The position numbers and the translations under genes were made by a program. Below, piece by piece: positions 9,331 through 18,352 of a stretch of 64,000 bases of DNA (position 1 is the stretch's first letter; each line of letters begins with the position of its first letter). The notes below the pieces were generated by a model. The model was not told where the DNA came from, ran no database searches, and saw only the letters and a program-made list of their open reading frames with translations. Source of the DNA: Arthrobacter sp. V1I9. Its GTDB lineage: Bacteria; Actinomycetota; Actinomycetes; Actinomycetales; Micrococcaceae. The DNA lies in NCBI RefSeq assembly GCF_030817075.1, contig NZ_JAUSYU010000001.1:1364001-1428000 (forward strand). The letters run 5' to 3'.

Positions 9331-9352
9331 CGTCGAGGGGGAAGGATCCTTC

Positions 9353-11530
9353 GTGACCGAAACCACTGAGCTGTCGCCAGCTGTGGAACTATCTTCTGCT
9401 GCCGAATCACCGGCCGCACCCGCCAAGAGCAGCGGCCTTGCCGGCCTCAAGCTCGCCCAGCTGCAGGCACTCGCCAGCCAGCTCGGGATCTCCGGCGGTT
9501 CCCGGATGCGCAAGGGAGACCTGGTTTCGGCCATTTCCGCCCACCGCGCCGGTACCCCCATGACCAAGGCTCCCGCGAAGGCAGCGGAAAGGGCCGTCGA
9601 GAACGTGTCGGCCCCGGCAATCGTTCCGGCAGTGTCCGCCCCGGCGGCAGCTGCTGAAACAACCGAGGCGCCTGCTGAAGGAACGCGGGCTCGTGGCCGT
9701 GGCCGCAGCCGCCGCGCCGTCAGTGACGGAGTGGTAGCACCCGCAGCCACCGAACCGGCTGCTGCCGAAACCAGCGCACCCGCTCCGGTTGAAGCTCCGG
9801 CCTCCACTGAGGCTCCCGAAGCCGCCGAAGGTGCCGCCGAGCGTCGCCAGCCCCGCACCCGCAACCGCCGCCGCGGCGAAGCAGCCGCAGCAGCGCCGCA
9901 GGCTGCCGAAACTGTGGAGGCACCGGCAGAACAGGCCGACGCCCAGCAGCGCGCCGCAGTGCAGGGCAGCGCAGAACCCCGCACCGCAGAACCCGCCGCC
10001 GAGCGGGCCGAAGCTGAAGCCGGTGAAGCCGGGCAGCGCACGGAGCGCCGCGAAAGCGGACGCACCCGTGGCCGCGACAACGCTGCACGCGAGACCGCCG
10101 ACGGCGGCCGCGACAATGCGGGCAGCCGGGAAGCAGGCCAGCGTGAAGGCGCCCGCCGCGATGATAACCGTGACGAGGACGCGGACGGAGGCAGCCGCCG
10201 CAACCGGCGCAACCGCCGTGACCGCAACGACCGGAATGACCGGAATGACCGCTCCGGCGGCCAGGACCGGGACAACTCCCGCAACGACCGTTTCCGCGAC
10301 CGCAATGACCGCCGCCGTGGACGCGCCCAGGGACCGGACGTCGACGACGTCGAGGTCACCGACGACGACGTCCTGCTGCCGGTTGCCGGCATCCTTGACG
10401 TCCTGGAGAACTACGCGTTCATCCGCACCTCCGGCTACCTCCCGGGCCCGAACGACGTTTACGTCTCCCTCGCCCAGGTCAAGAAGTACAACCTGCGCAA
10501 GGGCGACGCCGTGGTTGGCGCCATCCGCGCTCCGCGTGACGGCGAAGACCGCAGCCAGCAGTCTGCCCGCCAGAAGTTCAACGCCCTGGTCCGCGTGACG
10601 TCAGTCAACGGCAAGACTTCGGAAGAACTCAAGGACCGCGTCGAGTTCGCCAAACTGGTTCCGCTGTACCCCTCCGAGCGCCTGCGCCTCGAGACCGACC
10701 CCAAGAAGATTGGCCCCCGTGTCATCGACCTGGTTGCCCCGATCGGCAAAGGCCAGCGCGGCCTGATCGTCTCCCCGCCGAAGGCCGGCAAGACGCTCAT
10801 CCTGCAGTCGATCGCCAACGCCATCACCACCAACAATCCTGAGGTCCACCTCATGATGGTGCTCGTTGACGAACGTCCTGAAGAAGTTACGGACATGCAG
10901 CGCACGGTCAAGGGCGAGGTCATTGCCTCCACCTTCGACCGTCCCGCCGACGACCACACCACAGTGGCTGAGCTCTCCATCGAACGCGCCAAGCGCCTCG
11001 TGGAAATGGGCATGGACGTGGTGGTCCTCCTGGACTCCATGACCCGCCTGGGCCGTGCCTACAACCTGGCAGCACCGGCCTCTGGCCGCATCCTGTCCGG
11101 TGGTGTGGATTCCGCCGCACTGTACCCGCCCAAGCGTTTCTTCGGAGCGGCCCGCAACATCGAAAACGGCGGCTCGCTCACCATCCTGGCAACGGCACTG
11201 GTGGAAACCGGTTCAAAGATGGACGAAGTCATCTTCGAGGAATTCAAGGGCACCGGCAACATGGAGCTCCGCCTGTCCCGCCAGCTGGCTGACAAGCGCA
11301 TCTTCCCGGCCGTGGACGTCAACGCGTCCGGCACGCGCCGCGAGGAAAACCTGCTTTCCCCCGAGGAAGTCAAGATCATGTGGAAGCTGCGCCGCGTCCT
11401 CTCCGGACTCGAAACCCAGCAGAGCCTTGAACTCCTGACCAACAAGATCCGGGAGACCCAAAGCAACGTTGAGTTCCTGATGCAGGTTCAGAAGACCACG
11501 CTTGGTGCGAAGTCGGATAACGACAAGTAA
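9353..11530 (+). CDS. rho: Transcription termination factor Rho (actinobacterial long form)
   Basis: Rho is the hexameric RNA-dependent ATPase that ends transcription. This protein has 725 residues against about 420 in E. coli. Order: Rho N-domain (about 22-66, LAGLKLAQLQALASQLGIS), a roughly 250-residue insertion first rich in Ala/Pro/Glu and then in Arg/Asp/Asn (repeats of DRND), the RNA-binding cold-shock-like domain (about 340-410), and the ATPase core with Walker A in SPPKAGKTLIL (about 475-485), ERPEEVTDM, and VVLLDSMTRLGRAYN. Long basic insertions are known in Micrococcus and mycobacterial Rho and add RNA contacts. GTG start with a strong purine-rich ribosome-binding site (GAGGGGGAAGGA). 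Confidence 0.97.
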   Translation: MTETTELSPAVELSSAAESPAAPAKSSGLAGLKLAQLQALASQLGISGGSRMRKGDLVSAISAHRAGTPMTKAPAKAAERAVENVSAPAIVPAVSAPAAAAETTEAPAEGTRARGRGRSRRAVSDGVVAPAATEPAAAETSAPAPVEAPASTEAPEAAEGAAERRQPRTRNRRRGEAAAAAPQAAETVEAPAEQADAQQRAAVQGSAEPRTAEPAAERAEAEAGEAGQRTERRESGRTRGRDNAARETADGGRDNAGSREAGQREGARRDDNRDEDADGGSRRNRRNRRDRNDRNDRNDRSGGQDRDNSRNDRFRDRNDRRRGRAQGPDVDDVEVTDDDVLLPVAGILDVLENYAFIRTSGYLPGPNDVYVSLAQVKKYNLRKGDAVVGAIRAPRDGEDRSQQSARQKFNALVRVTSVNGKTSEELKDRVEFAKLVPLYPSERLRLETDPKKIGPRVIDLVAPIGKGQRGLIVSPPKAGKTLILQSIANAITTNNPEVHLMMVLVDERPEEVTDMQRTVKGEVIASTFDRPADDHTTVAELSIERAKRLVEMGMDVVVLLDSMTRLGRAYNLAAPASGRILSGGVDSAALYPPKRFFGAARNIENGGSLTILATALVETGSKMDEVIFEEFKGTGNMELRLSRQLADKRIFPAVDVNASGTRREENLLSPEEVKIMWKLRRVLSGLETQQSLELLTNKIRETQSNVEFLMQVQKTTLGAKSDNDK

Positions 11531-11570
11531 CGCTTCGGTGAGCGGCTGATTCTGCTGCCCCGGTGCTGAC

Positions 11571-11686
11571 GCCGCACAGATTTTTCCGCCCCCGCCCCTC
11601 CGCTGGGAGGCTTCCGATCTTCGATCGTTAGCCTCCCAGCTCCGGCAGGCCCGATGCCACTCCCGGGGCGGAAAAATCTGTGCGGC
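11571..11686. repeat. 116-bp nested palindromic element between rho and prfA
   Basis: The outer arms, 11571-11592 and 11665-11686, are perfect 22-bp inverted copies (GCCGCACAGATTTTTCCGCC at the start of the left arm). Inside, GCTGGGAGGCT (11602-11612) pairs perfectly with AGCCTCCCAGC (11630-11640), with GATC-rich sequence in the loop. It could form a long hairpin or cruciform. No T-run follows the right arm, so it is not a standard intrinsic terminator. It occupies the interval where rpmE lies between rho and prfA in mycobacteria. It may be a mobile palindromic repeat or a processing or termination structure for rho mRNA. Confidence 0.75.
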
Positions 11687-11729
11687 TTCGTCGTTAAGCC
11701 CGCCAGCCGCGGCACGTTCCGTTTGTTAC

Positions 11730-11745
11730 TAGACTTGTACAAGTC
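11730..11745 (+). promoter_or_regulatory. prfA promoter region with perfect 14-bp palindrome
   Basis: TAGACT at 11730-11735 resembles a -10 box, and GACTTGTACAAGTC at 11732-11745 is a perfect palindrome overlapping it and the likely transcription start. A dimeric repressor could bind there. The ribosome-binding site GAAAGAGG follows, before the ATG at 11761. Confidence 0.4.
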
Positions 11746-11760
11746 GAAAGAGGTTTATAG

Positions 11761-12834
11761 ATGTTTGAGTCCGTACAGGGCCTGCTTGATGAGCATGATG
11801 CTATCCAGGCGCAGCTGGGGGATCCTGCTGTTTATGCTGATCAGCGGCTTGCCCGGAAGCTTGGGCGGCGTTCGGCTCAGCTCAATGGGATTGTTGAGGC
11901 CTATCACAAGTGGGAGGCCATCCAGGATGACCTTGCTGCTGCCAAGGAGATGGCTGACGAGGATCCCGAGTTCGCTGCTGAGGTGCCTGAGCTGGAGGAG
12001 TCGCTGGAAGTTGCCGCGGCCAAACTTCGGCGCTTGCTCATTCCGCGCGACCCTGACGACGCCCGCAACGTGATCCTCGAGGTCAAGGGCGGTGAAGGCG
12101 GCGACGAGGCTGCCCTGTTCGCTGCGGACCTCCTGCGGATGTACACCCGGTATGCGGAGTCCCGCGGCTGGAAGACCGAAATTATCTCCGCCACGGAATC
12201 AGACCTCGGCGGCTACAAGGACGTGCAGGTTGCTGTGAAGGGCAGCTCCAACGATCCTGCCGAGGGCGTTTTTGCGCGGCTCAAGTTCGAAGGCGGCGTG
12301 CACCGGGTGCAGCGCGTTCCCGTGACGGAGTCCCAGGGTCGCATCCACACTTCTGCCGCGGGCGTGCTGGTACTCCCTGAGGTGGATGAGCCGGAAGAGC
12401 TCGAGATCAACCAGAACGACCTCAAGATCGATGTCTACCGGTCCTCCGGTCCCGGCGGCCAGTCCGTGAATACCACCGACTCCGCCGTGCGCATTACCCA
12501 CCTTCCCACTGGCATCGTGGTGGCCATGCAGAACGAAAAGTCCCAGCTGCAGAACCGTGAAGCCGGCATGCGCGTGCTGCGGGCACGTATCCTGGCGCAC
12601 CAGCAGGAGCAGATCGACGCCGAAAACTCGGCCCAGCGGAAGTCGCAGATCCGCACCATGGACCGCTCGGAGCGCATCCGCACCTACAACTATCCGGAAA
12701 ACCGGATTGCGGACCACCGCACCGGCTACAAGGCGTACAACCTGGACCAGGTGATGAACGGTGACCTGGAACCGGTCATCCAGTCGGCAATCGAGATGGA
12801 CGAACAGGCCCGCCTGGACGCCATCGGCGACTAA
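11761..12834 (+). CDS. prfA: Peptide chain release factor 1
   Basis: RF1 recognises UAA and UAG stop codons and triggers peptide release. The GGQ hydrolysis motif is in [10 protein letters not shown] (about 228-237), as in E. coli RF1, and the codon-recognition region has [16 protein letters not shown], where P-V-T fits the RF1-type P-x-T tripeptide rather than the RF2 S-P-F. Length 357 residues is standard. The GGQ glutamine is the expected methylation site of PrmC, encoded next. ATG preceded by GAAAGAGG. Codon use near the 5' end is visibly less GC-biased than in neighbouring genes. Confidence 0.96.
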   Translation: MFESVQGLLDEHDAIQAQLGDPAVYADQRLARKLGRRSAQLNGIVEAYHKWEAIQDDLAAAKEMADEDPEFAAEVPELEESLEVAAAKLRRLLIPRDPDDARNVILEVKGGEGGDEAALFAADLLRMYTRYAESRGWKTEIISATESDLGGYKDVQVAVKGSSNDPAEGVFARLKFEGGVHRVQRVPVTESQGRIHTSAAGVLVLPEVDEPEELEINQNDLKIDVYRSSGPGGQSVNTTDSAVRITHLPTGIVVAMQNEKSQLQNREAGMRVLRARILAHQQEQIDAENSAQRKSQIRTMDRSERIRTYNYPENRIADHRTGYKAYNLDQVMNGDLEPVIQSAIEMDEQARLDAIGD

Positions 12835-12855
12835 CACGTTCCGGGAATACAGCGG

Positions 12856-13728
12856 ATGACATTTGGGCCTGGGCAGTCGCTCGCGGACGCCGTCAGTGAG
12901 GCAACTGACATCCTGCGCGACGCCGGCGTCCCCAGTCCGCGGGTGGACGCCGAGCTGCTCGCCGACCATCTGCTGAATGTTGGGCTGGGCCGCCTGCGCG
13001 CCATGATGCTGGGGGATACCCCTGCCCCTGAGGGCTATGGGGAATTGGTGGCAGAGCGTGCCAGCAGGATCCCGCTGCAGCACATCACCGGTCTGGCGCA
13101 TTTCCGGTATCTCGAGCTCTCCGTGGGTCCAGGCGTTTTCGTACCCCGTCCGGAGACCGAATCCGTGGTGCAGCTGGTCATCGACCACGTCGCGGGCATG
13201 CGGCACCCGCGGATCGTGGATCTTGGGACCGGATCCGGCGCTATCGCAGGCTCCATCGCCCACGAAGTGCCCGGAGCGGAGGTGCACGCGGTGGAATTCA
13301 GCCCCTTCGCACATGCCTGGGCAGCGAAGAATCTGGCCCCCCTGGGCGTTCATTTGGTCCTCGGGGACCTGCGGGACGCGCTGCCGGAACTCAACGGAAC
13401 CTTCGACGTCGTCATCTCCAACCCGCCCTACATCCCCGCCGAAGCCACCCCCACTGAACCCGAAGTTGCCCTGCACGATCCCCCGGAAGCGCTGTACGGC
13501 GGGGGAGCGGACGGCATGGAACTTCCGACGGCGGCGGCCGCCTCCGCTGCCCGGTTGCTGGTACCCGGCGGCTACTTCGTGATGGAACACGCGGAAGTCC
13601 AAGCGGGCTGGATCTCGGCCATGTTGGCCAGGACAGGGAACTGGACCAGTATCAGGACGCATCTGGACCTCAACGGCAAGGAGCGCGCCACCAGTGCCCT
13701 GCTCGCGGATCCGGACCACAAGGAATGA
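12856..13728 (+). CDS. prmC: Release factor glutamine methyltransferase
   Basis: PrmC (HemK) methylates the glutamine of the GGQ motif in release factors, using S-adenosylmethionine. The 290-residue protein has an N-terminal helical domain (1-75), the SAM-binding motif VDLGTGSGAIAGSIA (about 120-134) and the catalytic NPPY in SNPPYIPAEA (about 188-197). It begins 21 nt after prfA, its substrate gene, the usual bacterial order. The methyltransferase fold is secure and the synteny makes the specific function very likely. Confidence 0.94.
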   Translation: MTFGPGQSLADAVSEATDILRDAGVPSPRVDAELLADHLLNVGLGRLRAMMLGDTPAPEGYGELVAERASRIPLQHITGLAHFRYLELSVGPGVFVPRPETESVVQLVIDHVAGMRHPRIVDLGTGSGAIAGSIAHEVPGAEVHAVEFSPFAHAWAAKNLAPLGVHLVLGDLRDALPELNGTFDVVISNPPYIPAEATPTEPEVALHDPPEALYGGGADGMELPTAAAASAARLLVPGGYFVMEHAEVQAGWISAMLARTGNWTSIRTHLDLNGKERATSALLADPDHKE

Positions 13729-13740
13729 AAGAATAGGCGC

Positions 13741-14502
13741 GTGACCACAACCTATAACTGCACCAGCGACGACGAGCGCGCCCAAGGACTTGAGCACGCC
13801 CAGCGGGCCATCAGCGAGAAGAAGTGCGTGGTTTTTCCCACGGATACGGTTTACGGGATTGCTGCCGACGCCTTCTCGCCGCAGGCCGTCACCATGCTCC
13901 TGGTCTCAAAGGGACGCAGCCGCACCATGCCGCCGCCCGTCCTGATTCCGCGCATCAACGCACTTGACGGACTCGCCTCGGACGTGTCGGCGGACGCCCG
14001 CAAGCTCGCCGAAGCCTTCTGGCCGGGCGGCCTGACCCTTATCCTGCACGCACAGCCGTCCCTGGACTGGGATCTTGGGGAGACCAAGGGCACGGTGGCG
14101 CTGCGCATGCCCGACGACGAAATCGCCCAGGAACTGTTGACCCTCACCGGGCCGCTGGCAGTTTCTTCCGCCAACCGCACCGGCCATGCTCCGGGCCAGA
14201 CAGCCGCAGCAGCGCGCGAGCAGCTGGCCGACTCCGTTGAGGTTTACCTCGAAGGCGGCTTCCGCCCGCTCGAAGGCGAGGCAGCAGTGCCCTCCACCAT
14301 TGTTGACGCCACCGGCCCCCGTCTGCGGGTGGTCCGCAACGGCGCCGTGACGCTTGATCAGCTCCGTGAGCACGTGCCGGATGTGCTGGGGCTGGGTGAG
14401 ATTCCGATGGCAGCGGAAGAACCAGAGGAGCCGGCGGCTGAAGCCCACAGCCCGGCCGGCAGCAGTGCCGTCAGCACCACCGACAACCACCCGGGGAACT
14501 GA
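13741..14502 (+). CDS. L-threonylcarbamoyladenylate synthase (Sua5/YrdC/YwlC family)
   Basis: The enzyme makes threonylcarbamoyl-AMP from threonine, bicarbonate and ATP for the t6A37 modification of tRNAs. YrdC-domain signatures are VFPTDTVYGIAADAF (about 31-45), the SKGRSRTMPPPVLI stretch, and SSANRTGHAPG with PSTIVDATG further on. The YrdC domain fills about residues 15-210; the last 40 residues are a low-complexity Glu/Ala/Ser tail, so it lacks the extra C-terminal Sua5 domain. The GTG start follows prmC by 12 nt; AAGAAT 6 nt upstream may also act as a weak -10 box. This is the Rv1301 position of the mycobacterial locus. Confidence 0.93.
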   Translation: MTTTYNCTSDDERAQGLEHAQRAISEKKCVVFPTDTVYGIAADAFSPQAVTMLLVSKGRSRTMPPPVLIPRINALDGLASDVSADARKLAEAFWPGGLTLILHAQPSLDWDLGETKGTVALRMPDDEIAQELLTLTGPLAVSSANRTGHAPGQTAAAAREQLADSVEVYLEGGFRPLEGEAAVPSTIVDATGPRLRVVRNGAVTLDQLREHVPDVLGLGEIPMAAEEPEEPAAEAHSPAGSSAVSTTDNHPGN

Positions 14503-14503
14503 C

Positions 14504-15415
14504 ATGCAGCCCAAGGTGGCCGTCGCGGCCGTGACCTTTGACCGCCACGAGGAGCTTGCATTGCTCCTGAAGGGCCTGGCCGCGCAGACTGCGCCGATCC
14601 ATTCGATCGCTTTGGTGGACTCCGGCACTGCCCCGGCCATCGACGTCGTTAATGCCGGGAGAGCGCAGAACATCAACTACCTGCGCTCCGAAGCCAACCT
14701 CGGCGGGGCGGGCGGATTTGCCTACGCCATCCTCGCGGCCATGGCCAGCGGCGCCGAGTGGATCTGGATGATGGACGATGACGGCCACCCCGAAGACGCC
14801 AGCTGCCTGGCAGAACTCCTCCGCACCGCCGAAGAACACCAGCTCGACATCATCAGCCCGCTGGTAGCCGCAACGTCCGACCCCAACCGGCTGTCCTTCA
14901 ATTTCCGCATCAACGGGCTGCTCACCAACGACCGGTCGCGGCTGGAGCCGATGGGCTACCTTCCGGATATGGTGCACTTCTTCAACGGGGCGCTCATCCG
15001 GACCGAGGTTTTTTACAGGATCGGCATTCCGGATGTGAAGTTCTTCATCCGGGGCGACGAAGTCGATTTCCTGTCGCGCGTCAAGAAGGCCGGGCTGAAG
15101 TACGGCACCCTCGCCACTGTCGCCGTGCAGCACCCCGCCACCTGGACCGAGATGAAACCCGTCTTCGGCGGGTTCATTACCCCCGTTATCCCCGAGGGTG
15201 AGTTCAAGCGCTACTGCTACTTCCGTAACCGGGGCTACCTGACCCGTAAGTACCGGAACCTCCGGTGGTTCAGCGCGGACATCGTCGGCTTCCCGTACTA
15301 CTTCCTGAAGGCCCGGGACCTCAAGGGCCTGGTGCACTGGTTACGGGCCTATTCAACCGGCTTCCGCGGCAAGGGCTTCGGTTCGCCCGCGGAACTGATG
15401 TCCACGAACAGCTAG
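14504..15415 (+). CDS. Family 2 glycosyltransferase, GlfT2-like
   Basis: The frame stays open upstream, but the likely start is the ATG at 14504, one base after the preceding stop, giving 303 residues. A GT-A fold is indicated by the N-terminal VAVAAVTFDRHEELALLLKGL, by NLGGAGGFAYA, and by the acidic metal-binding run WIWMMDDDGHPED (about 85-97). KFFIRGDEVDFLSRV (about 182-196) resembles the catalytic acidic region of galactofuranosyl-type GT2 enzymes. No membrane span is evident. It should transfer a sugar from a nucleotide donor to a cell-envelope glycan; donor and acceptor are unknown. It is followed 6 nt later by a second GT2 gene. Confidence 0.85.
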   Translation: MQPKVAVAAVTFDRHEELALLLKGLAAQTAPIHSIALVDSGTAPAIDVVNAGRAQNINYLRSEANLGGAGGFAYAILAAMASGAEWIWMMDDDGHPEDASCLAELLRTAEEHQLDIISPLVAATSDPNRLSFNFRINGLLTNDRSRLEPMGYLPDMVHFFNGALIRTEVFYRIGIPDVKFFIRGDEVDFLSRVKKAGLKYGTLATVAVQHPATWTEMKPVFGGFITPVIPEGEFKRYCYFRNRGYLTRKYRNLRWFSADIVGFPYYFLKARDLKGLVHWLRAYSTGFRGKGFGSPAELMSTNS

Positions 15416-15421
15416 GCTGCC

Positions 15422-16384
15422 GTGGAGAACCTTTTCGCCGTCGTCGTCACTTACAACCGCGCCGACTTCCTGCGCAACCTGCTCGATTCCTTCGCCCGGC
15501 TGGATACCGCACCGGCGCGGATCCTCGTCGTGGACAATGCCAGCACCGATGACACGCCGGAAGTCGTCGCCCAAGCCCTCGCTGCCGGCGGGCCGCCCAT
15601 CCAGTACGAACGCCTGGACGGGAACGTCGGCGGAGCCGGCGGGTTTTCCCGCGGCGTGGAACTGGCGCTGGAAAACGGCGCCGAATGGCTGTGGCTGATG
15701 GACGACGACGTCGAGGTGCTTCCCGGCGCGGTGGAGGCACTGGGGAAGTTCACGTCCGAATACTCCTGCCTGATCGGCCGCCGGTACGACGCCAACGGGA
15801 AACCGTTCTTCTGGCAGCACCATTTTGTCGAGTCGCTGGGCATCTTCCTCCCGGTCTCGCGCGATGTGTTCCGGCACTCGGAGGTGTTCCGCACGAACGT
15901 GGGGAACTTTGAGGGAATGCTCATCAACGCCACCGTGGCCCGGAGCATTGGCCTGCCGGATCCGCGCTTCTTCATCACCTGGGACGATCTGATCTACGGC
16001 TGGCTGGCCGCGCAGCAAACACCGGTGGTGTACGTCAACGCCTTCGTCATTAAAAAGGTCCGCGCGCAGCGGCAAGTGGACCTGGGGCTGCGCCACCTTA
16101 ATGATTCGTCCGACCTGAGCCGGCGCTATGTGATGCGCAACCGCGGGCACGTTGCGCATTACCTGCGGGCCCACGGCAAATTCAACCGGGCGGGTTTCGC
16201 AGCCGGCACAGCACTGACCTTCCTGAAGGAACTTGTCCGGCTGGTCCTCGTTGAGCGCACCCTTAAAGGGGCCGATGCGCTGTGGCGGGGATGGCGTGAA
16301 TCACGCAGCATCCTTGCCGACAAGGGCTGGAAACCCATGCCTTCGCTGCCGGCACATCCGGGCAGCGGAACCCGAAGCGATTAG
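15422..16384 (+). CDS. Family 2 glycosyltransferase, GlfT2-like
   Basis: This 320-residue GT-A enzyme starts with GTG 6 nt after the preceding glycosyltransferase and is related to it. Visible are FAVVVTYNRADFLRNLLDSF at the N-terminus, VDNASTDDTPE, NVGGAGGFSRG, the metal-binding WLWLMDDDVEVLPG (about 83-96) and RFFITWDDLIYGW (about 182-194), whose W-D-D resembles the catalytic site of GlfT2-type galactofuranosyltransferases. The pair probably acts one after the other on one envelope polymer or lipid-linked oligosaccharide made with the dehydratase and phosphosugar transferase encoded downstream. Specificity is not readable from sequence. Confidence 0.85.
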   Translation: MENLFAVVVTYNRADFLRNLLDSFARLDTAPARILVVDNASTDDTPEVVAQALAAGGPPIQYERLDGNVGGAGGFSRGVELALENGAEWLWLMDDDVEVLPGAVEALGKFTSEYSCLIGRRYDANGKPFFWQHHFVESLGIFLPVSRDVFRHSEVFRTNVGNFEGMLINATVARSIGLPDPRFFITWDDLIYGWLAAQQTPVVYVNAFVIKKVRAQRQVDLGLRHLNDSSDLSRRYVMRNRGHVAHYLRAHGKFNRAGFAAGTALTFLKELVRLVLVERTLKGADALWRGWRESRSILADKGWKPMPSLPAHPGSGTRSD

Positions 16385-16417
16385 TATCGTTCTAGGCCCC
16401 GAAGCGGTCCGACAGTT

Positions 16418-18352
16418 TTGCGGCGGGGTATTTTGAAACAGGCGCCTGGCCGCCGTGGTAGTGGAAGTCGGTTGCATCTTTCGTTGAGTACAAAATCAGG
16501 AACGCGCGCACATGGCGCGGTACGGGACGAGAAGCCCGCCCTCTGGATCTGGATCCAGCTCTTCCTCGACTCGATGTCGTGGGTCGTGGCGATCGGCCTG
16601 GCGCTGCTGCTGCGCTACGAGATGGGCATCCGGGTGGAGCAGTTCGCTGGAGCGTTCGTGATCGCTGCCATCGCTGTGGTGGCCCAGATGCTCGCCGGAT
16701 ACTCCCTCGCGCTGTACCGGGGCCGGTATCCATTCGGCAGCTTCCAGGAGGCACGGGCACTTGTATTCGTCACCGTCATTGTGGCTGCCTCCATCACTGC
16801 CAGCCTCCTGGTGCTTTATGAGGCCATCAAAGTCGGCCGCAGCGTGGGCCTGATCGCCTTTCCCTTCGCCTGTCTCTTTATGTGCGCCGCACGTTACGCC
16901 AAACGGCTCTACGTAGAGGGCAGGGCCCGGCCCGGGGACGGGGCACAAAACACACTGGTTTACGGCGCCGGATTCCTCGGCAACTCCCTGGTGACCCGCA
17001 TGCTGCAGGACCAGGATTCCCCATACTTTCCGGTTGGCCTGATCGACGATGACCCGGCCAAGAAGCACCTGCGCCTCTCCGGCGTCCAGGTCCAGGGCCG
17101 CGGGGATGACCTGCCGGCGATTATCCGCCGCACCCGCGCCACAGTCCTCGTCCTGGCCTTCGCCAACGTGGAGGCCACCGTGGTCCGCCGCATCTCGGAC
17201 GCTGTTGCCGGCCTCAACGTGCGTGTTCTGGTACTTCCCCCGCTGCGGGACATGCTGGGCACCGGCGCGCCCGCGGGTTTCTCCGACTTCCGCGACGTAG
17301 CGGTTGAGGACCTGATCGGCCGGCGGCCCGTAGACATCAAGGTTGACGAAATTGCCGGGTACATCAAGGGCAAACGGGTGCTGGTGACCGGCGCCGGCGG
17401 TTCCATCGGATCCGAGCTCTGCCGGCAGATTGTCCAGTTCGACCCGGCGGAACTGATCATGCTGGACCACGACGAGACGGGCCTGCAGCAGACCCAGATC
17501 TCCATCAGCGGCCACGGCCTCCTGGCAGGCCGGGATACCGTGTTGGCCAACATCCGCGACGCCGAAGCCCTGCAGAACATCTTCCAGGACCGACGCCCTG
17601 AAGTGGTGTTCCACGCTGCCGCACTGAAACACGCGCCGCTGCTGCAGCAATATCCGGTGGAAGCCTGGAAAACCAACGTCTGCGGCACCCTGAACGTCCT
17701 GCGCGCGGCCCAGCGCGCCGGTGTCTCACACTTCGTCAACATCTCCACCGACAAAGCGGCCAACCCCACCACCGCCCTTGGTCACTCCAAACGGGTTGCC
17801 GAAAAACTGACGGCATGGATGGCCGGCCAGACCGGCAGCAAGTTCGTCTCCGTCCGCTTCGGCAACGTGATGGGCAGCCGCGGTTCGATGCTGCCACTTT
17901 TCACTGAGCAGATCCGCGTTGGCGGTCCCGTTACCGTCACTGACCCCGACGTCACCCGCTTCTTTATGACCATCCCCGAGGCCTGCCAGTTGGTGATCCA
18001 GGCGGGTGCGATCGGTACCGGGGGCGATGTGCTGATCCTGGACATGGGTGAACCGGTCCGGATCCTGGATGTGGCACAGCGGATGATTGCGATGTCGGGA
18101 AAGAACGTGGAGATCATTTACACCGGGCTGCGGCCGGGGGAGAAGCTGCACGAGGTACTGGTCGGCAGCGGTGAGCTGGATAAGCGCCCCCTGCATCCGA
18201 AAATTTCCCACACCAGGGCAACGGAACAGGACCCGGACGATCTTGACCTCGACGTCTGGCTGGCCCGCTGCGAGGCGGAACAAGGCGCCGGCATCGCCGA
18301 CATTCCCGATGATGAGGCCACTGACGCCGGTGAGATCCGGGTGGCGTCGTGA
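16418..18352 (+). CDS. Membrane nucleoside-diphosphate-sugar 4,6-dehydratase (WbpM/CapD/FlaA1 type)
   Basis: Residues about 45-150 form four hydrophobic helices, followed by a CoA-binding-like Rossmann region (YGAGFLGNSLVTRML, about 185-199) and a C-terminal short-chain dehydrogenase domain with VLVTGAGGSIGSELC (about 322-336), NISTDKAANPTTALGHSKR and PGEKLHEVLV. This is the large membrane-bound class that converts UDP-GlcNAc or a similar sugar to a 4-keto-6-deoxy intermediate for envelope polysaccharide. The 5' end is uncertain: TTG at 16418 opens the frame, but TTG at 16433 has GGGG six bases upstream and may be the true start. The stop overlaps the next gene by 4 nt. Substrate not determined. 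Confidence 0.85.
   Translation: MRRGILKQAPGRRGSGSRLHLSLSTKSGTRAHGAVRDEKPALWIWIQLFLDSMSWVVAIGLALLLRYEMGIRVEQFAGAFVIAAIAVVAQMLAGYSLALYRGRYPFGSFQEARALVFVTVIVAASITASLLVLYEAIKVGRSVGLIAFPFACLFMCAARYAKRLYVEGRARPGDGAQNTLVYGAGFLGNSLVTRMLQDQDSPYFPVGLIDDDPAKKHLRLSGVQVQGRGDDLPAIIRRTRATVLVLAFANVEATVVRRISDAVAGLNVRVLVLPPLRDMLGTGAPAGFSDFRDVAVEDLIGRRPVDIKVDEIAGYIKGKRVLVTGAGGSIGSELCRQIVQFDPAELIMLDHDETGLQQTQISISGHGLLAGRDTVLANIRDAEALQNIFQDRRPEVVFHAAALKHAPLLQQYPVEAWKTNVCGTLNVLRAAQRAGVSHFVNISTDKAANPTTALGHSKRVAEKLTAWMAGQTGSKFVSVRFGNVMGSRGSMLPLFTEQIRVGGPVTVTDPDVTRFFMTIPEACQLVIQAGAIGTGGDVLILDMGEPVRILDVAQRMIAMSGKNVEIIYTGLRPGEKLHEVLVGSGELDKRPLHPKISHTRATEQDPDDLDLDVWLARCEAEQGAGIADIPDDEATDAGEIRVAS

Noticed and set aside
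11571..11686. Intrinsic terminator of rho
   Set aside because: The stem is strong but no T-run follows it on the plus strand, so it is listed as a palindromic repeat instead.
12199..13797. 532-codon minus-strand frame opposite prfA and prmC
   Set aside because: Antisense to two well-conserved genes; composition is typical of a shadow frame.
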